Origin: an uncultured Alphaproteobacteria bacterium
Lineage (GTDB): Bacteria; Pseudomonadota; Alphaproteobacteria; CAAHEQ01; UBA3637
Direction: 5' to 3'
Assembly (NCBI GenBank): GCA_934234055.1
Contig: CAKQGY010000004.1
Span: forward strand, 1-64,000
DNA length: 64,000 bases
How positions within the stretch are numbered: position 1 is the stretch's first letter; each line of letters opens with the position of its first letter. The position numbers were made by a program, and so were the translations under genes. The notes beneath the pieces were generated by a model. It was not told where the DNA came from and made no database searches. It was given only the letters and a program-made list of their open reading frames with translations. Positions 7,770-15,820 of this stretch are shown one piece after another.

Positions 7770-10034
7770 ATGAAGAAGTTTTTAAAAATCACACTGGCAT
7801 TGATGATTCTGATTTTGATCGGAATAGGCGTTTTTTGGCTGACATTTGATTTAAATACCTATCGGGGAATGGTCATTCAAAAACTTTCTATTGCGTTGGG
7901 TCGGCCGGTGGAGATCGGATCGCTGGAAATGAAACTGGCGGCAATTCCGACGATTCGTATTCAGGACATTACGGTCGGTAATCCCGAGGGGTTTGACGAT
8001 GAGGAAGCCTTTGCCAAAGTGGATTCGGCCGAGGTAACCTTGGCTCTGGCACCGTTGCTTTCTAAACGGTTGGAAGTGCAAAATATCGCTTTGATGACGG
8101 GATATGTCAACCTGATTGAAAAGAACGGGAAGAATAATTGGACTTTTGATTCGGATAATCCGCGGGCGGTTGCGGCACGTGCTGTTCAAGGGGCAAATAC
8201 CGATGCCGAAGAATGGTTGAAACAGATGCGTATTGATACGGTATCATTAAAGAAATTATTGCTCTCGCATCAGGTAAAAGACAAAAAGCAGTCCTTTTTA
8301 CTGAATGATTTTTCGCTAAAACAATTAAAAGTATTTTCATTTTCCACGACTATGAACAATCAATCATTCAAGGTGGCCGGAAACCTGGATTCTTTACTGG
8401 ATTTGCTGCGGCATCAGCAGGATTATAAATTTAACATAGACATTACAGCGGCTAATGCAGCCGTTAAGCTCTTGGGTAATATTGGTGATACGACCAAGTT
8501 CACGAATTTATTGCTGAATGTGGATATCACCGGCCAAAATATTAAACAAACGCTTTCCGATTTTGGGATGGCGGTGGCGGGATTGCCGGCTCAGCCATTT
8601 GTTCTAAAAGCAGTCTTGCAGGGGGATTTAACGGCTATACAATTGAGCTCATTTTCTTTGACCCTGGGGGGGGGCAAGATGACTTTGTCCGGCACGGGTA
8701 AGATTGCCGGTTTACAAGAAAATCCCTCTATCACCTTTAACGGCAGCTTGAATCTGTCAGATCGCGTTTTGGCACAAGCCTTGAAAACCAAACCGTTCCG
8801 CAGTACTTTCAAAATTGCCACCGAGGGGCGTATTATTGACTTGACAGAATGGACGTTACAGGCCAATCGCTCGGATATACAAGGTGTTGGTCGTTTTGAT
8901 TTTTCGGCTGCGGTGCCGGCGGTGCAACTGGCCTTACAGTCTGAGTATTTTGAAATAGAAGATTTGGTTTTTACGGAATCGCAACCGTATCGTGCCCGCG
9001 TTGCGGCTGCTAATCAGGTGCCCAAACGCTTGATTTCGGACAAGACATTTGACCTGTCGGCTTTGAATAAAGTCAATGCTGATGTTAAGTTGGCTTTTCC
9101 ACACATCAAAATATCCGATGCGATCAGTGATTATGTCGGTGTGATGGGAAATGTATCTTTGAAAAAGGGTGTGTTCTCCACGAATCAATTGGCCATAACG
9201 GCTCTGGGTGGACAGATTGCCACCAATGCGCACCTGGATACCACACAACCCCAGTATCGGTTTGATGTGCAGTTGGATGCTCAACAATTGAATATGAACG
9301 TCATTAAAAAATGGAGTGAGTATGTGCAGGGCGGCCATCTGGACGCAAATGTTAAACTATCGGCGACAGGGCGATCTATTTATCGGATTTTAAGTACGCT
9401 AAACGGTCAGATTGTGGCCGAACTAAGTGAAGGTACGATTGTCAACCCGTGGTTTAATAATCTGGCGGCTCCATTCATCAAGATGCAGAAGAAGAAAAAC
9501 TCTGTTTCGTTTTCTACAACGGATCAGGAAAGCCGAATCGTGTGTGGCGCAGTGAACCTGACGGTGCGTAACGGTGTCATTCAAAGCAACGAAGATATCG
9601 CTTTAGAAACATCAACGGTGAATTTCTTAATTGGTGGAGAGGTGGATGTTTTTAATGAAACGCTGAATCTCCAAATGCATCCGTTTGTGGGTAACAGCAC
9701 GATAGAAGCGTTGGCTCAAGTTGTGCAAATCGGTGGTACATTCCAAAATCCGGTTCCGGGAGTCGCCCAAGAAGCCGTTGCCCCACAACTGCTGCAACTG
9801 GGTTTGAACAAGTTGACAAAGCAAAAGAATACCAGATCCGAGTTGAACGAATATGCTTTGTGCCAAAAGGTGTTAAAGCATAAGACCAAAGGCCAATTGC
9901 GGACTGAACAAAAGAAACGGCAGGTTTTACCTTTGCCGACAAAACCGGAACCGGTGGAAGAAACGACAACGAAAACCTTAAAAGATGAGTTTCAACAACA
10001 ATTGCTGAAATCATTGCGGGAAGCCTTGCAATAA
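7770..10034 (+). CDS. AsmA-family envelope protein
   Basis: 754 aa from the ATG at 7770, which has an AAGGAG site overlapping the end of the previous gene. A single N-terminal membrane segment (about residues 5-26) is followed by the AsmA N-terminal signature (LGRPVEIGSLEMKLAAIPTI) and a long beta-rich periplasmic body, with a C-terminal domain rich in LNLQMHP and IGGTFQNPVPG typical of AsmA proteins. The family is linked to lipid transfer or membrane assembly between inner and outer membranes. The tail (last ~60 residues) is charged and probably flexible. It shares one base with the following acylphosphatase gene, suggesting translational coupling. Confidence 0.88.
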   Translation: MKKFLKITLALMILILIGIGVFWLTFDLNTYRGMVIQKLSIALGRPVEIGSLEMKLAAIPTIRIQDITVGNPEGFDDEEAFAKVDSAEVTLALAPLLSKRLEVQNIALMTGYVNLIEKNGKNNWTFDSDNPRAVAARAVQGANTDAEEWLKQMRIDTVSLKKLLLSHQVKDKKQSFLLNDFSLKQLKVFSFSTTMNNQSFKVAGNLDSLLDLLRHQQDYKFNIDITAANAAVKLLGNIGDTTKFTNLLLNVDITGQNIKQTLSDFGMAVAGLPAQPFVLKAVLQGDLTAIQLSSFSLTLGGGKMTLSGTGKIAGLQENPSITFNGSLNLSDRVLAQALKTKPFRSTFKIATEGRIIDLTEWTLQANRSDIQGVGRFDFSAAVPAVQLALQSEYFEIEDLVFTESQPYRARVAAANQVPKRLISDKTFDLSALNKVNADVKLAFPHIKISDAISDYVGVMGNVSLKKGVFSTNQLAITALGGQIATNAHLDTTQPQYRFDVQLDAQQLNMNVIKKWSEYVQGGHLDANVKLSATGRSIYRILSTLNGQIVAELSEGTIVNPWFNNLAAPFIKMQKKKNSVSFSTTDQESRIVCGAVNLTVRNGVIQSNEDIALETSTVNFLIGGEVDVFNETLNLQMHPFVGNSTIEALAQVVQIGGTFQNPVPGVAQEAVAPQLLQLGLNKLTKQKNTRSELNEYALCQKVLKHKTKGQLRTEQKKRQVLPLPTKPEPVEETTTKTLKDEFQQQLLKSLREALQ

Positions 10035-10321
10035 TGCTGATTCATGTCCGGATATACGGTCGGGTGCAGGGCGTTGGTTTTCGGGCGTGGGCGCGTCAAA
10101 CGGCTCAGGCCTACCACCTGTCGGGATGGGTGCGTAATCGCATCAACGGATCGGTGGAGATCTTGGCACAGGGCGAATCGCTCCAAGCAGATGCCTTTTT
10201 AATGGCATGTCGCCGAGGACCGTTATTCGGGCATGTAGATCGTATAGAACCTGTTAGTATCCCCGATGCCCCGATCCTGCCGGTTCAACAGGGGATTTTT
10301 ACGATTGAAGCAACCGTTTGA
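10034..10321 (+). CDS. acyP: acylphosphatase
   Basis: 95 aa, the normal size. It hydrolyses acyl phosphates. Both active-site residues are visible: Arg17 in the phosphate loop GRVQGVGFR and Asn35 in GWVRNRINGSVE. Start and stop codons of acyP and the preceding gene overlap (TAATG). Last gene of the rarA-rluC-asmA-acyP run, closed by a hairpin. Confidence 0.95.
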   Translation: MLIHVRIYGRVQGVGFRAWARQTAQAYHLSGWVRNRINGSVEILAQGESLQADAFLMACRRGPLFGHVDRIEPVSIPDAPILPVQQGIFTIEATV

Positions 10322-10324
10322 GAA

Positions 10325-10348
10325 AAGCACCCGTGGTGCCGGGTGCTT
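10325..10348. terminator. hairpin between convergent genes
   Basis: Eight-base-pair stem AAGCACCC/GGGTGCTT with an eight-base loop. On the minus strand it is followed by TTTTCTC, so it may serve mainly the minus-strand gene; the T tract on the plus side is poor. Confidence 0.6.
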
Positions 10349-10357
10349 GTTATCTCT

Positions 10358-10897
10358 TCAGCGTTGATTTTGTAGGCGCATTTTACCGAATTCAGCAAAT
10401 AAATTGCGTGGTGCACAATGATCCTGCAACAATTTCAGGTTTGCACCGTTTGGCACAAAATTGATAAAACGTTGCATGTCCTGGTCTTTTAAGGCAGTCA
10501 TAACCAAGTCCATATTTCCATTTTTTGTCGTGATGTTATTGGTGTTGGCCGTGGCACGATATTGTCCGCGTCGGGGGGAACTGATGGTTAAAGAATAAGT
10601 AGTGTTTTCGCGTGAGGAGTGCGGAATGACGGATGTGTCTCGCTGAACAGTAACACTCAAATCATGGCGTGAGATGCAGGCATAAACCGGCGTTTGGGTG
10701 TAATCGGGTTCTTTGTGTTGATATTTAGAAATATCGGGTGTAGCAAACCCTTCGGGAATGGCCTCGCCCTCATAGCGCACATCAAAAGTCAGGTTTTGAC
10801 GCGGTTCGGTGCGGCCGGCATAGCGGGCATAAAAATGACCTCGTAATGAGGCGAGGGTGGCTTCAACTGTGAATGGTATATTGATATCTGGTTGCAT
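10358..10897 (-). CDS. unknown 179-aa protein with consensus promoter
   Basis: No family recognised. The protein is polar with no signal peptide or membrane segment and appears beta-rich in its first 130 residues, with a more helical end. Expression signals are very strong: a perfect consensus promoter and an AGGAGG ribosome-binding site six bases before the ATG. It stands alone between an intrinsic terminator and a divergent gene of unknown function. It is probably an abundant cytosolic protein, but nothing in the sequence says what it does. Confidence 0.75.
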   Translation of the reverse strand: MQPDINIPFTVEATLASLRGHFYARYAGRTEPRQNLTFDVRYEGEAIPEGFATPDISKYQHKEPDYTQTPVYACISRHDLSVTVQRDTSVIPHSSRENTTYSLTISSPRRGQYRATANTNNITTKNGNMDLVMTALKDQDMQRFINFVPNGANLKLLQDHCAPRNLFAEFGKMRLQNQR

Positions 10898-10920
10898 ATA
10901 TTTCCTCCTGATAATTTGAC

Positions 10921-10949
10921 ATTATAGCACACTTTATTATTTTTGTCAA
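10921..10949 (-). promoter_or_regulatory. perfect consensus sigma70 promoter
   Basis: Read on the minus strand: TTGACA (10949-10944), 17-base spacer, TATAAT (10926-10921). It drives the unknown 179-aa gene. Confidence 0.88.
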
Positions 10950-10981
10950 TCATTTTCAAAAAACAAAAAACATAAAGGGGG

Positions 10982-11010
10982 TTGCTTTTTATTTGAAAAC
11001 CGTTTAAAAT
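10982..11010 (+). promoter_or_regulatory. sigma70-type promoter of the 188-aa unknown gene
   Basis: TTGCTT at 10982-10987, 17-base spacer, TAAAAT at 11005-11010; back to back with the minus-strand consensus promoter. Confidence 0.7.
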
Positions 11011-11038
11011 AATGCCAAATTATCAAAAGGAGTTCAAA

Positions 11039-11605
11039 ATGAAACAAGCCAAAACAGTTAAAGAATTCGTTGAACGGATAGACGCCAGCAAGAAGTTAAA
11101 TCCCAAAGATTTGTCCTCGGATCAGGATTTATCCATTGCGATTATGAATCTGATTTCAATTGAAGAGCACCTGATGTTTTCGGGAGCCAAGACCGGTAAA
11201 AGCAGTTTCTTTGATATGATACAGGATATTCGCGAGATGCGCAAGAACCTGATGCTGAAAATCATACCATCATACGAAGGGGAAGTGTGGTGCATTTCCA
11301 AGCACCTGTTGTCAGCCAGTATGCGTTTGATGGAGGTGGGGACCAAGCAGCAAAGCATGGGTCATGCGGATGAGGCTTATCGTTTGTTTAATCAAGCCTA
11401 TGATTTATATTGTTTATTTTGGGGCTTGAATATGAACTTGATTGAGACAAAAGATGTCAAGTGGATTGCGGATAAGCCCGAAGACGCGAAAAAAATTACC
11501 GCGGCTGCCGCATCTGTCCAATCTGAGACCGTGGTTGAACCAAAGACCGGGTTTGCAAAGATGAAAGCCTTTATTCGAAATGCGGTCAATTGTTGCATAG
11601 AATAA
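11039..11605 (+). CDS. unknown helical protein
   Basis: 188 aa from the ATG at 11039, chosen for the AAAAGGAG site before it rather than an ATG at 11012 that overlaps the promoter region. The sequence is mostly amphipathic helix, with a possible four-helix bundle in residues 30-140 (repeated Met/Leu/Ile heptad spacing and aromatic-rich DLYCLFWGLNMNLIE). The C-terminus is basic, with a pair of cysteines. No signal peptide. No family recognised. It has its own promoter and a good terminator. Confidence 0.75.
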   Translation: MKQAKTVKEFVERIDASKKLNPKDLSSDQDLSIAIMNLISIEEHLMFSGAKTGKSSFFDMIQDIREMRKNLMLKIIPSYEGEVWCISKHLLSASMRLMEVGTKQQSMGHADEAYRLFNQAYDLYCLFWGLNMNLIETKDVKWIADKPEDAKKITAAAASVQSETVVEPKTGFAKMKAFIRNAVNCCIE

Positions 11606-11631
11606 ATAAAGTTTCATACGATTGTATCTTT

Positions 11632-11655
11632 AACCCCTGTTTTTCGGGGGTTTTT
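11632..11655 (+). terminator. intrinsic terminator
   Basis: AACCCC/GGGGTT stem with a nine-base T-rich loop, followed by a T run and a second T-rich stretch. Confidence 0.75.
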
Positions 11656-11677
11656 ACATTTTTTTATGATTTTATTC

Positions 11678-11705
11678 TTGCACTTTTATAAAAGAATCTT
11701 ATATC
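11678..11705 (+). promoter_or_regulatory. promoter placed for a leaderless start
   Basis: TTGCAC at 11678-11683, 16-base spacer, TATATC at 11700-11705. The ATG at 11713 lies eight bases after the -10 element and has no ribosome-binding site. Confidence 0.5.
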
Positions 11706-11712
11706 CCTTTGT

Positions 11713-12675
11713 ATGAGGACAGGAAAAGTAACTATTGTTGGCGCATTAACAAGTATTGGTCGGACCATATTAGCCCTGATGGCTGAACATGATTTCCCCA
11801 GGGATCAAATCATAGCATTGGACGAGGATCGCCATGTCGGGGTCAAGATTCCCTATGGTGATGGTATGTTGACAGTGAACAAGATGAGCATCTTGGAAAC
11901 ACAACCGGTCAAAATCGCGTTGGTGTGTCGGCCTTCAATTATAGAAAATTATAAAGAGAATCTGTTGCATTGGGGTACCGTTTTTATAGATTGTTGCGGT
12001 TCTATGAAAGACGGGCCGTGTATCGTGGCGCCACTTAATATGAATGATTTTGATAAATCCAAGCTTTCACTTATTACCAATCCCAGCAGCTTGACGGTAT
12101 CCTTGGCTCAAGTCTTGGAACCCATTCATAAAAGGTATCAAGTTCGCTTGGCCGAGGCTTTAGCTCTGTTGTCGGCGGGTGAGTTTGGCGTGGACGCTAT
12201 TCATGCCTTACAGGATCAAGCGCGCAGCATCTATACCAAAGAACAACCTCAAATCGGGCCTTTTCAGAAGATACAGGCCTTTAATTTATTACCGGCACCC
12301 TGTTCGGCATTGGAGCGCCAAAGTATGGCTCAAATCAAAAATATATTAGACTTTCCGGTCAGTTTGGCCAGTTGTCTGACGCCGATTTTCCAAGGTGAGA
12401 GCTATTCTTTGGTTGTTTCAACGCGTAAGTCTTGTTCTCTGGAACACCTGAAAGATGTTTTCACTTCGGAAACCTGGTGTAAAGTTGTAGAAGATAATGG
12501 CCCCGCCGGTGCTGTCACAACCATTGACACACAAATGTCTGATTTTATTTACCTGACTCGTATTACCTCGGTTCCGTACCGGAGAAACACATTCCACATG
12601 TGGGTTGTGTGCGATAGCGTTAAAACCGGAGCTGCTTTGAACGCGGTGCGGTTAGTTAAGCATATTTTATCTTGA
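11713..12675 (+). CDS. aspartate-semialdehyde dehydrogenase homologue lacking catalytic residues (Usg-like)
   Basis: 320 aa with the ASADH layout: an N-terminal Rossmann region (IVGALTSIG), then the dimerisation/catalytic domain. In active enzymes the nucleophile is the Cys of NPNCST; here the motif reads NPSSLT, with Ser126 in its place. The catalytic His of the GHS motif is Glu229 (FQGES). The same kind of change is known in Usg proteins, ASADH paralogues without dehydrogenase activity. It is probably not the lysine/threonine-pathway enzyme of this organism, and its function is unknown. It is expressed from its own promoter with a likely leaderless message. Confidence 0.75.
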   Translation: MRTGKVTIVGALTSIGRTILALMAEHDFPRDQIIALDEDRHVGVKIPYGDGMLTVNKMSILETQPVKIALVCRPSIIENYKENLLHWGTVFIDCCGSMKDGPCIVAPLNMNDFDKSKLSLITNPSSLTVSLAQVLEPIHKRYQVRLAEALALLSAGEFGVDAIHALQDQARSIYTKEQPQIGPFQKIQAFNLLPAPCSALERQSMAQIKNILDFPVSLASCLTPIFQGESYSLVVSTRKSCSLEHLKDVFTSETWCKVVEDNGPAGAVTTIDTQMSDFIYLTRITSVPYRRNTFHMWVVCDSVKTGAALNAVRLVKHILS

Positions 12676-12699
12676 CATTTATCTGAAAATATGTGTAAA
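12672..12699 (+). promoter_or_regulatory. promoter placed for a leaderless start
   Basis: TTGACA at 12672-12677 with a weak -10 (TGTAAA, 12694-12699, 16-base spacer). The ATG at 12708 lies at the expected transcription start. No ribosome-binding site is present. Confidence 0.5.
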
Positions 12700-12707
12700 T
12701 ACCGTTT

Positions 12708-14153
12708 ATGACATTTGAAAAACGGATTCGGTATTCTTGGCGACAGGGTCGCATTATACGCTATCGGGCTTATAAAAAAGTCGGATTGGGGCGTCATTAT
12801 AAAAAAATAGACCTGTCGTTGTTCCTAATGTTTATGTTGTGTGCCGCAACTTTCCCTTTTTTTATTACACCTAAAACAGAAACACAAATTCCCGTAGAAA
12901 CGCAGGATTCTGTCAATGAGACAGCTCAGGAAACTGTCCACGGCGACTTGGGGGATGATCCGGTTATTCCGCGTCAGCAAACCACATTAGACGAGTTGGA
13001 AAAGCGAGCCCAACTGGGTGAATTAAATGTTGAGATACAAATACTGGAAAAAGGTAGCAGTTTATTGAAATTGTTGTCCGAAGCCGATGTTGCGGCCAAA
13101 GATCGCCTGGCTATTGTTGATTCGTTTGAGCTGATGATTGATGTTAAATCATTGCGTCCGGGTATGTCATTTATGTTATTTAAAACACCGGATCGTGTAT
13201 TACAGGGGTTGTCATTACAAACCAAAGGAGAAGAAACTGTCGCGGTGGTGCGTGAAGAGGATGGCAGTTGGACGCCCTTTACCGCGGCAGGGCGCATTGA
13301 AACGGAAACGGTGCGTCGTCAAGGGACAGTAGAGCGGACTTTTTCAGGATCGGCCTTGAAGGCGGGAATCCCTGATACCGTGGTGGCGCAGGTCACATCG
13401 GCCTTGGACGGCGAGGTGGATTTTGCCTCGGATATTCGGCCGGCCGATTCGTTTGATGTGATTTGGGAAACAAAAAAAACAGCCGGCGGGTTGGAAGTCG
13501 GTGCCAAACAACTGGTTTTTATCGGATTGAAAACCGGCAAGAAAGAGATCTATCGTTATGCCTATACGGATAAAACTGGCACAACTTCATTTTATGATGC
13601 ACGGGGACGTAGTGGAGAAAAAGCAATTATGAAGCGCCCATTGAAAGCCCGTGCCAGGTTATCATCTCCTTATGGTCGTCGTCGACATCCGATTTTGATG
13701 TATGAGATTTTCCACCATGGTGTGGATTTGGCAGCTCCGATGAATACGCCGATTCAAGCCGCGGCTGATGGTGTGATCACTCAATTGGGACGCAAGGGGG
13801 GGTATGGTAAATATATCCGCATCCGTCATGCGGATAATTATCAAACAGCCTATGGTCATATGAACGGCTATCGTCAGGATCTGAAAGTCGGTAGTAAGGT
13901 TAAACGTGGCGAAGTGATCGGCTATGTCGGTAGCACGGGGCGTTCTACAGGGCCGCACTTACACTTTGAAGTCTTGAAAAAAGGAAAGACAGTGCCGCCA
14001 TTCGGACGAAATATTATTTCGGCCAGGCAATTGAAAGGTTTTGAATTAGAGCAATTTTTCTCATCTGCCGAAAGCCTGCACCCGGATTTTGCGATGCATC
14101 GTGCCGGTAAAATCCCCCCGGTTCCCCCGATGAAACCGACATTTAACGAGTAG
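12708..14153 (+). CDS. M23 family murein endopeptidase, membrane-anchored
   Basis: 481 aa. A short basic cytoplasmic N-terminus is followed by one membrane segment (about residues 35-55), a periplasmic region with an OapA/LysM-like portion, and a LytM/M23 domain (about residues 310-425). All zinc and catalytic positions are present: His327 (RRRHPIL), Asp340 (HHGVDLA), His417 and His419 (GPHLHFE), with His336 also in place. The family cleaves peptide crosslinks in peptidoglycan. The C-terminal ~45 residues after the domain are Pro-rich. It is likely an active cell-wall hydrolase. Confidence 0.92.
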   Translation: MTFEKRIRYSWRQGRIIRYRAYKKVGLGRHYKKIDLSLFLMFMLCAATFPFFITPKTETQIPVETQDSVNETAQETVHGDLGDDPVIPRQQTTLDELEKRAQLGELNVEIQILEKGSSLLKLLSEADVAAKDRLAIVDSFELMIDVKSLRPGMSFMLFKTPDRVLQGLSLQTKGEETVAVVREEDGSWTPFTAAGRIETETVRRQGTVERTFSGSALKAGIPDTVVAQVTSALDGEVDFASDIRPADSFDVIWETKKTAGGLEVGAKQLVFIGLKTGKKEIYRYAYTDKTGTTSFYDARGRSGEKAIMKRPLKARARLSSPYGRRRHPILMYEIFHHGVDLAAPMNTPIQAAADGVITQLGRKGGYGKYIRIRHADNYQTAYGHMNGYRQDLKVGSKVKRGEVIGYVGSTGRSTGPHLHFEVLKKGKTVPPFGRNIISARQLKGFELEQFFSSAESLHPDFAMHRAGKIPPVPPMKPTFNE

Positions 14154-14160
14154 TTTTTGG

Positions 14161-14189
14161 TTGCTTTTTTTACAAAACGGCGGTATAAG
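14161..14189 (+). promoter_or_regulatory. sigma70-type promoter of the mla-radA-eptA run
   Basis: TTGCTT at 14161-14166, 17-base spacer, TATAAG at 14184-14189; a second TATAAT occurs at 14195-14200. AAAGGAG precedes the mlaE ATG. Confidence 0.6.
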
Positions 14190-14220
14190 GGAAATATAAT
14201 CAATAAAGGAGCCGCTTGAT

Positions 14221-15006
14221 ATGCAGTTGAATCTAAACTTTGTAGACAAAATGGGCCGTGTTGTGTTGAACTTTTTTCGGGCAACGGGGCGATTGGGGAT
14301 TTTTTGCGGTGAAACACTGTATCACTGCCTGATGCCACCGTTTTATTGGAAAGAAGTCAGTCACCAAATGATTGAAATCGGCTTTTATTCTTTACCGGTT
14401 GTGGCGTTAACCACTTTGTTTTCGGGGATGGTTATTGCTTTGCAAACATACGAAGCCGTATCGCAATTCTCGGCCGAAGGAGCCGTGGCTATGGTGGTGC
14501 GAGTATCTGTAATTCGTGAGCTGGCTCCCGTAATGGCCGGATTGATGGTGGCGGGTCGTATTGGTGCAGCGATGGCAGCCGAGATTGGGACAATGCGTGT
14601 GACAGAACAAATTGATGCGCTGTCAACTTTGTCGACTAATCCGTTCAAATATCTGATTGTGCCACGCGTAATGGCCGGTGTTGTTATGTTGCCGATTTTG
14701 GTTTTGATTGGAGACGTTATCGGGATCTGTGGCGGTTATACAATCGGTGTATATAAGCTTGGCTTTAATGCGACGACCTACCTGACAAATACATGGCAGT
14801 ATTTAACGGCTATGGATGTTGTATCCAGTGTGACAAAAGCAGCCGTCTTTGGGTTTATTATCACATTACTGGGGTGTTATAATGGTTTCCAAAGTCGAGG
14901 AGGTGCGCAAGGGGTGGGACAGGCGACCACGAATGCCGTTGTATCGTCCAGTATCTTAATTCTTATTTTTAACTATATTTTAACGGAAATGTTATTTAGT
15001 GTTTAG
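14221..15006 (+). CDS. mlaE: MlaE-type ABC transporter permease
   Basis: 261 aa with five or six membrane segments and the MlaE signature (SVIRELAPVMAGLMVAGRIGAAMAAEIGTM, seen around residues 95-125; only key features cited). It is the inner-membrane permease of the system that moves phospholipids between membranes. The ATPase gene follows 11 bases later. MlaD (MCE-domain) and MlaB/C are not in the window. Confidence 0.93.
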   Translation: MQLNLNFVDKMGRVVLNFFRATGRLGIFCGETLYHCLMPPFYWKEVSHQMIEIGFYSLPVVALTTLFSGMVIALQTYEAVSQFSAEGAVAMVVRVSVIRELAPVMAGLMVAGRIGAAMAAEIGTMRVTEQIDALSTLSTNPFKYLIVPRVMAGVVMLPILVLIGDVIGICGGYTIGVYKLGFNATTYLTNTWQYLTAMDVVSSVTKAAVFGFIITLLGCYNGFQSRGGAQGVGQATTNAVVSSSILILIFNYILTEMLFSV

Positions 15007-15017
15007 GGAGAGCGAAT

Positions 15018-15818
15018 ATGGCCTTTTTTCATAAAAAAAATAAACCCGAAACGCCCAAGATACAAATGACGGGTGTGTGTAAAACATTTGGAAAACACAC
15101 AGTTCTAGACGGTTTGGATCTATCGGTGAATGCGGGGGAATCACTGGTGATTATTGGTGGCTCCGGTACAGGGAAATCTGTGACGCTAAAATGTATTTTG
15201 GGGCTTTTAAAGCCGGACTCCGGATCTATTCAAATTGATGGAAAGGACATTTTGACAATGCCTCGAACCGAGCGTGAAAAAACACTTACCCAATTCGGTA
15301 TGTTGTTCCAAAACGCCGCCTTGTTTGACAGTTTAAGCGTCTGGGAAAACGTGGCATTTGCATTGCTTCAAAATCAGGATATGAACCCGGTCCAAGCCAA
15401 AAAAATTGCTGTTCGTAAGTTAGCCCAAGTCGGTTTGCCTTCCGAGGTGGCTGATGTTTATCCGGCAGACTTGTCCGGTGGTATGCGTAAGCGCGTCGGC
15501 CTGGCTCGTGCGATAGCCACCAATCCCGATGTTATTTTCTTTGACGAGCCGACGACCGGCCTTGATCCGATTATGTCTGACGTGATCAATGACTTGATTA
15601 GGGATACGGTCAAGGGGCTGGGTGCTACCGCCCTAACAATTACGCATGACATGGCTTCGGCGCGCAAGATTGCTGATCGAATCGCAATGTTGTATCAAGG
15701 CAAAATTATTTGGACCGGAACAGTCAAAGAACTGGATAAAACCAGCAACCCCTATGTGCGGCAGTTTGTTGCCGGTTCGGCTCAAGGTCCCATTCAAATG
15801 GATGTTCAGGTGAAATAA
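15018..15818 (+). CDS. mlaF: MlaF-type ABC transporter ATPase
   Basis: 266 aa. Walker A GGSGTGKSV at residues 47-55, Q-loop near LFQNAALF, ABC signature LSGGMRKRVGLARA, Walker B IFFDEPTTGLDP and a switch His in ITHD. LSGGM with a following R-rich segment is typical of the Mla/Ttg2A branch. It powers the MlaE permease encoded just upstream. radA begins three bases after its stop. Confidence 0.94.
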   Translation: MAFFHKKNKPETPKIQMTGVCKTFGKHTVLDGLDLSVNAGESLVIIGGSGTGKSVTLKCILGLLKPDSGSIQIDGKDILTMPRTEREKTLTQFGMLFQNAALFDSLSVWENVAFALLQNQDMNPVQAKKIAVRKLAQVGLPSEVADVYPADLSGGMRKRVGLARAIATNPDVIFFDEPTTGLDPIMSDVINDLIRDTVKGLGATALTITHDMASARKIADRIAMLYQGKIIWTGTVKELDKTSNPYVRQFVAGSAQGPIQMDVQVK

Positions 15819-15820
15819 AT

